DNA of 14,110 nt from JBAQMG01 sp049302575 (GTDB lineage: Bacteria; Bacillota; Desulfitobacteriia; Desulfitobacteriales; Desulfitobacteriaceae), in NCBI GenBank assembly GCA_049302575.1, contig JBAQMG010000103.1, positions 1 to 14,110 on the forward strand. The letters are read 5' to 3'. Below the pieces are notes generated by a model, which saw nothing but the letters and a program-made list of their open reading frames with translations, made no database searches and had not been told where the DNA came from. Positions 12,325 through 14,110 of this stretch are shown here, piece after piece; position 1 is the stretch's first letter, and the number at the start of each line of letters is the position of its first letter. The translations under genes were made by a program, and so were the position numbers.

Positions 12325-12362
12325 CCCCACAACACACATGCCAATCCATGTGTATGGTGGGG
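12325..12362 (-). terminator. Terminator-like hairpin after the transposition ATPase gene
   Basis: CCCCAC (12325-12330) and ACACATG (12334-12340) pair with CATGTGT (12347-12353) and GTGGGG (12357-12362), with a 3-base internal loop and 6-base apical loop. On the minus strand it is followed by ATTTTCAATT. It lies 17 bases past the ATPase stop. TGTGGATA occurs on both sides (12309-12316 and 12367-12374). Confidence 0.6.
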
Positions 12363-12378
12363 ATAATGTGGATATAAT

Positions 12379-13197
12379 CTACATAGTGGTACCACGTTGC
12401 CGTTCAGTATCTGCTAAAATTCGCCCGATTTGGGTATCTTCCACGACTTGACTCCCATTTCGCTTAGCCTCATAGAGTGCATGAGTACAAATAATGTTAA
12501 TTAGCCGTGGAATCCCCTTCGTCTCCGAGTGGATGAGTGCGAGAGCGCTATCCGCAAAAACAGGAGTGCTAAGCCCTGCTTGCGTCATTTGGTGACGAAT
12601 ATACGTGGCGGACTCCTGAGCAGTAAGACCACTTAAATGGTATTGAAGATGAATGCGCTGGGCGATGGCCTCGTATTTGTTCATACGTAAGATGCGCCGC
12701 AACTCCGGTTGCCCGACAAGAATGAGCGAAAGTAAAGAGGCTGAGTCCATTTGGTGATTTAGAGCAAATCGAAGCTCTAAAAGCATAGACGGGCTAATAT
12801 CATGAGCTTCATCAATAATCACAATCAAGGATTTATCTCTCTGTAGAGCCCTGTAGTTTAATACTTGTTCGAGTAACAGTTTCGATTTAGAGAGGTAAAA
12901 ATTCGGTTCTTCACCTAACCCACGCAATAAATCCCCATAAAAATCACGAGGTTTCATGCCAGCCTGACTTAGATAGATTACCTGGTACCTGACAGAATCC
13001 AGTTCTTGCACCAGTCGGCGAATCAGGGTGGATTTACCGCTACCTACTTCTCCAGTAAGTACGCCCAGGCAGGAGTTTGTCACCATTAACTGCAAGCGTG
13101 CCAAGGCTTCAGCGTAAGTACCTACCCCAAAGAACATATCGCCTTGGGGTGAACGAGAAAAGGGAATAAGTTGTGCAGAACTTGGCAGATTAGTCAT
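12379..13197 (-). CDS. ExeA/TniB-type AAA+ ATPase of a transposon
   Basis: A 272-residue AAA+ ATPase with Walker A GEVGSGKST (49-57), Walker B SLIVIIDEAHD (123-133), a sensor-1-like LSLILVGQPELRRIL, an arginine-rich segment YEAIAQRIHLQYHLSG and a C-terminal lid region (GIPRLINIICTHALYEA). Homologues work beside DDE transposases (like TniB, TnsC or MuB) to activate the transposase and choose targets; ExeA is the secretion relative with the same fold. I chose ATG 13197, which overlaps the transposase stop (ATGACTAA) and has GAGG six bases upstream; the frame is open to 13221. Overlap implies coupled translation. The gene appears complete and is the last before the transposon end. Confidence 0.85.
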   Translation of the reverse strand: MTNLPSSAQLIPFSRSPQGDMFFGVGTYAEALARLQLMVTNSCLGVLTGEVGSGKSTLIRRLVQELDSVRYQVIYLSQAGMKPRDFYGDLLRGLGEEPNFYLSKSKLLLEQVLNYRALQRDKSLIVIIDEAHDISPSMLLELRFALNHQMDSASLLSLILVGQPELRRILRMNKYEAIAQRIHLQYHLSGLTAQESATYIRHQMTQAGLSTPVFADSALALIHSETKGIPRLINIICTHALYEAKRNGSQVVEDTQIGRILADTERQRGTTM

Positions 13198-14110
13198 GGG
13201 TGACCTCTTGCGTTGGTCCAAAATTCAAAGTTTCTTGGGCCCATAAGTTGCGACGTTTTTGTTCTGCCAACTTGAAAAAATCAAGACCAGACGCGGGGGT
13301 TTCCTGTTTTTCGACCTTGGATTTCGTCTTGACCCGTTCATGTATTTTGCGGTTTAAATCGAGGAGTCGGGCATCAGGTAGCCGATTTCCTTCGTGCCAA
13401 ACTTGCATCACACTTAGATCGTAAGGGTCAAAGCGAAGTGTAACGGTTTGGCTGGAAAGGTGTGTGGGGACCTCGTAGGTATTGCCAAAAACGCTGACAC
13501 AGCCCGCCTTATCCACCTTTCGTGACTCTTCCCAAAGGAAGATCTCAGTTAGCTCCACCATGGATATTCGGCGCATTGTTCGTTTAATACTCGCCGCCCT
13601 ATCTTTAGGAGACTGACCCGTGCTACCGTGCTTGCGTACGTGGTAATAGCCTTCTAGCCAAGAGGTAAAGGCATCATTTAACTGTTTTAACTTGGTAAGG
13701 CTACCGTTATCCATCTGCACTTGAGCCTCTGGTCGGAAGCTGGTATCAATGAATCGAAAGAAGCGTTCAATTTTTCCTCGACCCATCGGTTTATATGCAC
13801 GCGAGTGAGAAAGCTTAATGTTTAACTTGGCACAGATCCTGACCAAATGGTGGGAGGAGAAGACGCTCCCATTATCGCAGTAGAATTGGGAAGGAATTCC
13901 ATGGCGCAAGATCGCTTTCTTGAGGGCATCTTCTAAACGAGGCAATTTCTCATCCCAGTAGAATTCTCCGTGGACAATGGCCATCGAAAAATCATCAATG
14001 ATGGCAAACAACATCGCCTTTTTACGTTTCTTAGGATGGAGTGGGTCCGGTAAATACAGGGTATGCTGAAAATCGGCCTGCCACATGAGATGAACATCCT
14101 CGACTTCGAA
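13190..14110 (-). CDS. DDE transposase (Mu/TniA/IS481-like), N-terminus outside window
   Basis: The frame is open through the right edge (residues FEVEDVHL precede the Met at 14086), so the N-terminal DNA-binding part is missing from view. The integrase catalytic core is clear: first Asp in MWQADFQH, the strand AMLFAIIDDFS, second Asp in FYCDNGSVFSS, and Glu in GRGKIERFFRF, with exactly 35 residues between second Asp and Glu (DD-35-E). After it come YYHVRKHGSTGQSPKDR and a Mu-transposase C-terminal beta-barrel-like part (GCVSVFGNTYEVPTHL, VTLRFDPYDLSVMQVWHEG), then a basic tail. The partner ATPase gene overlaps its 3' end. The core is intact as far as visible; the exact IS or transposon family cannot be named. 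Confidence 0.88.
   Translation of the reverse strand, partial: FEVEDVHLMWQADFQHTLYLPDPLHPKKRKKAMLFAIIDDFSMAIVHGEFYWDEKLPRLEDALKKAILRHGIPSQFYCDNGSVFSSHHLVRICAKLNIKLSHSRAYKPMGRGKIERFFRFIDTSFRPEAQVQMDNGSLTKLKQLNDAFTSWLEGYYHVRKHGSTGQSPKDRAASIKRTMRRISMVELTEIFLWEESRKVDKAGCVSVFGNTYEVPTHLSSQTVTLRFDPYDLSVMQVWHEGNRLPDARLLDLNRKIHERVKTKSKVEKQETPASGLDFFKLAEQKRRNLWAQETLNFGPTQEVTHD

Noticed and set aside
1..14110. CRISPR array, tRNA or rRNA genes
   Set aside because: No regularly spaced repeats and no recognisable tRNA or rRNA segments were seen on either strand.

Overview
The window looks like an accessory region of a low-to-mid GC Bacillota genome, most likely a Clostridia-type or related anaerobe. Grounds: strong AGGAGG-type ribosome binding sites, TTG/GTG starts, TATAAT promoters with extended -10 elements, and families typical of the group (Lsa/CplR-like ABC-F protein, rifampicin phosphotransferase, DUF3102, XRE-pentapeptide regulator, DUF4173). 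No species call is possible from the sequence alone.

Layout. 1-498: 3' end of a DUF3102-like gene. 576-609: perfect 13-bp hairpin, shared terminator. 640-2653 (minus): two-gene operon with an XRE/pentapeptide-repeat regulator followed by an ABC transporter gene that appears to be an in-frame fusion of an ATPase and its permease, with the middle lost. 2915-3340: AlkD-like repair gene that has lost its central portion, also in frame. 3640-5434: AT-rich, unrecognised three-gene cassette whose last gene has an in-frame stop. 5470-7341 (minus): rifampicin phosphotransferase without its C-terminal phosphohistidine domain, preceded by an overlapping 26-codon leader ORF. 7419-8007: divergent regulatory region with a transcription attenuator. 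8008-9489: intact ABC-F ribosome-protection gene. 9504-9800: remnant of a DUF4173 membrane protein. 9917-10918: intact Fic AMP-transferase. 10949-11273: remnants, one recognisable as the Walker B end of a Wadjet-type (TIGR02680) SMC-like protein. 11348-12089: UPF0175/DUF3368-PIN toxin-antitoxin pair. 12173-14110 (minus genes): end of a transposon with an ExeA/TniB-type ATPase and a DDE transposase that runs off the right edge.

The apparently intact functional units are the ABC-F gene with its attenuator, the Fic gene, the toxin-antitoxin pair and the transposition genes; the XRE/pentapeptide regulator also looks complete. Around them lie six genes that are broken, shortened or fused. Two of these (ABC transporter, AlkD-like) were shortened in frame, apparently at short repeats inside or between genes, so ordinary annotation would call them intact. 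Two antibiotic-response genes (rph and ABC-F) are arranged head to head with separate leader-type control. The most unusual items are the in-frame chimeric genes, the rph leader ORF, the attenuator/antiterminator ahead of the ABC-F gene, and the unrecognised 3.6-5.4 kb cassette.
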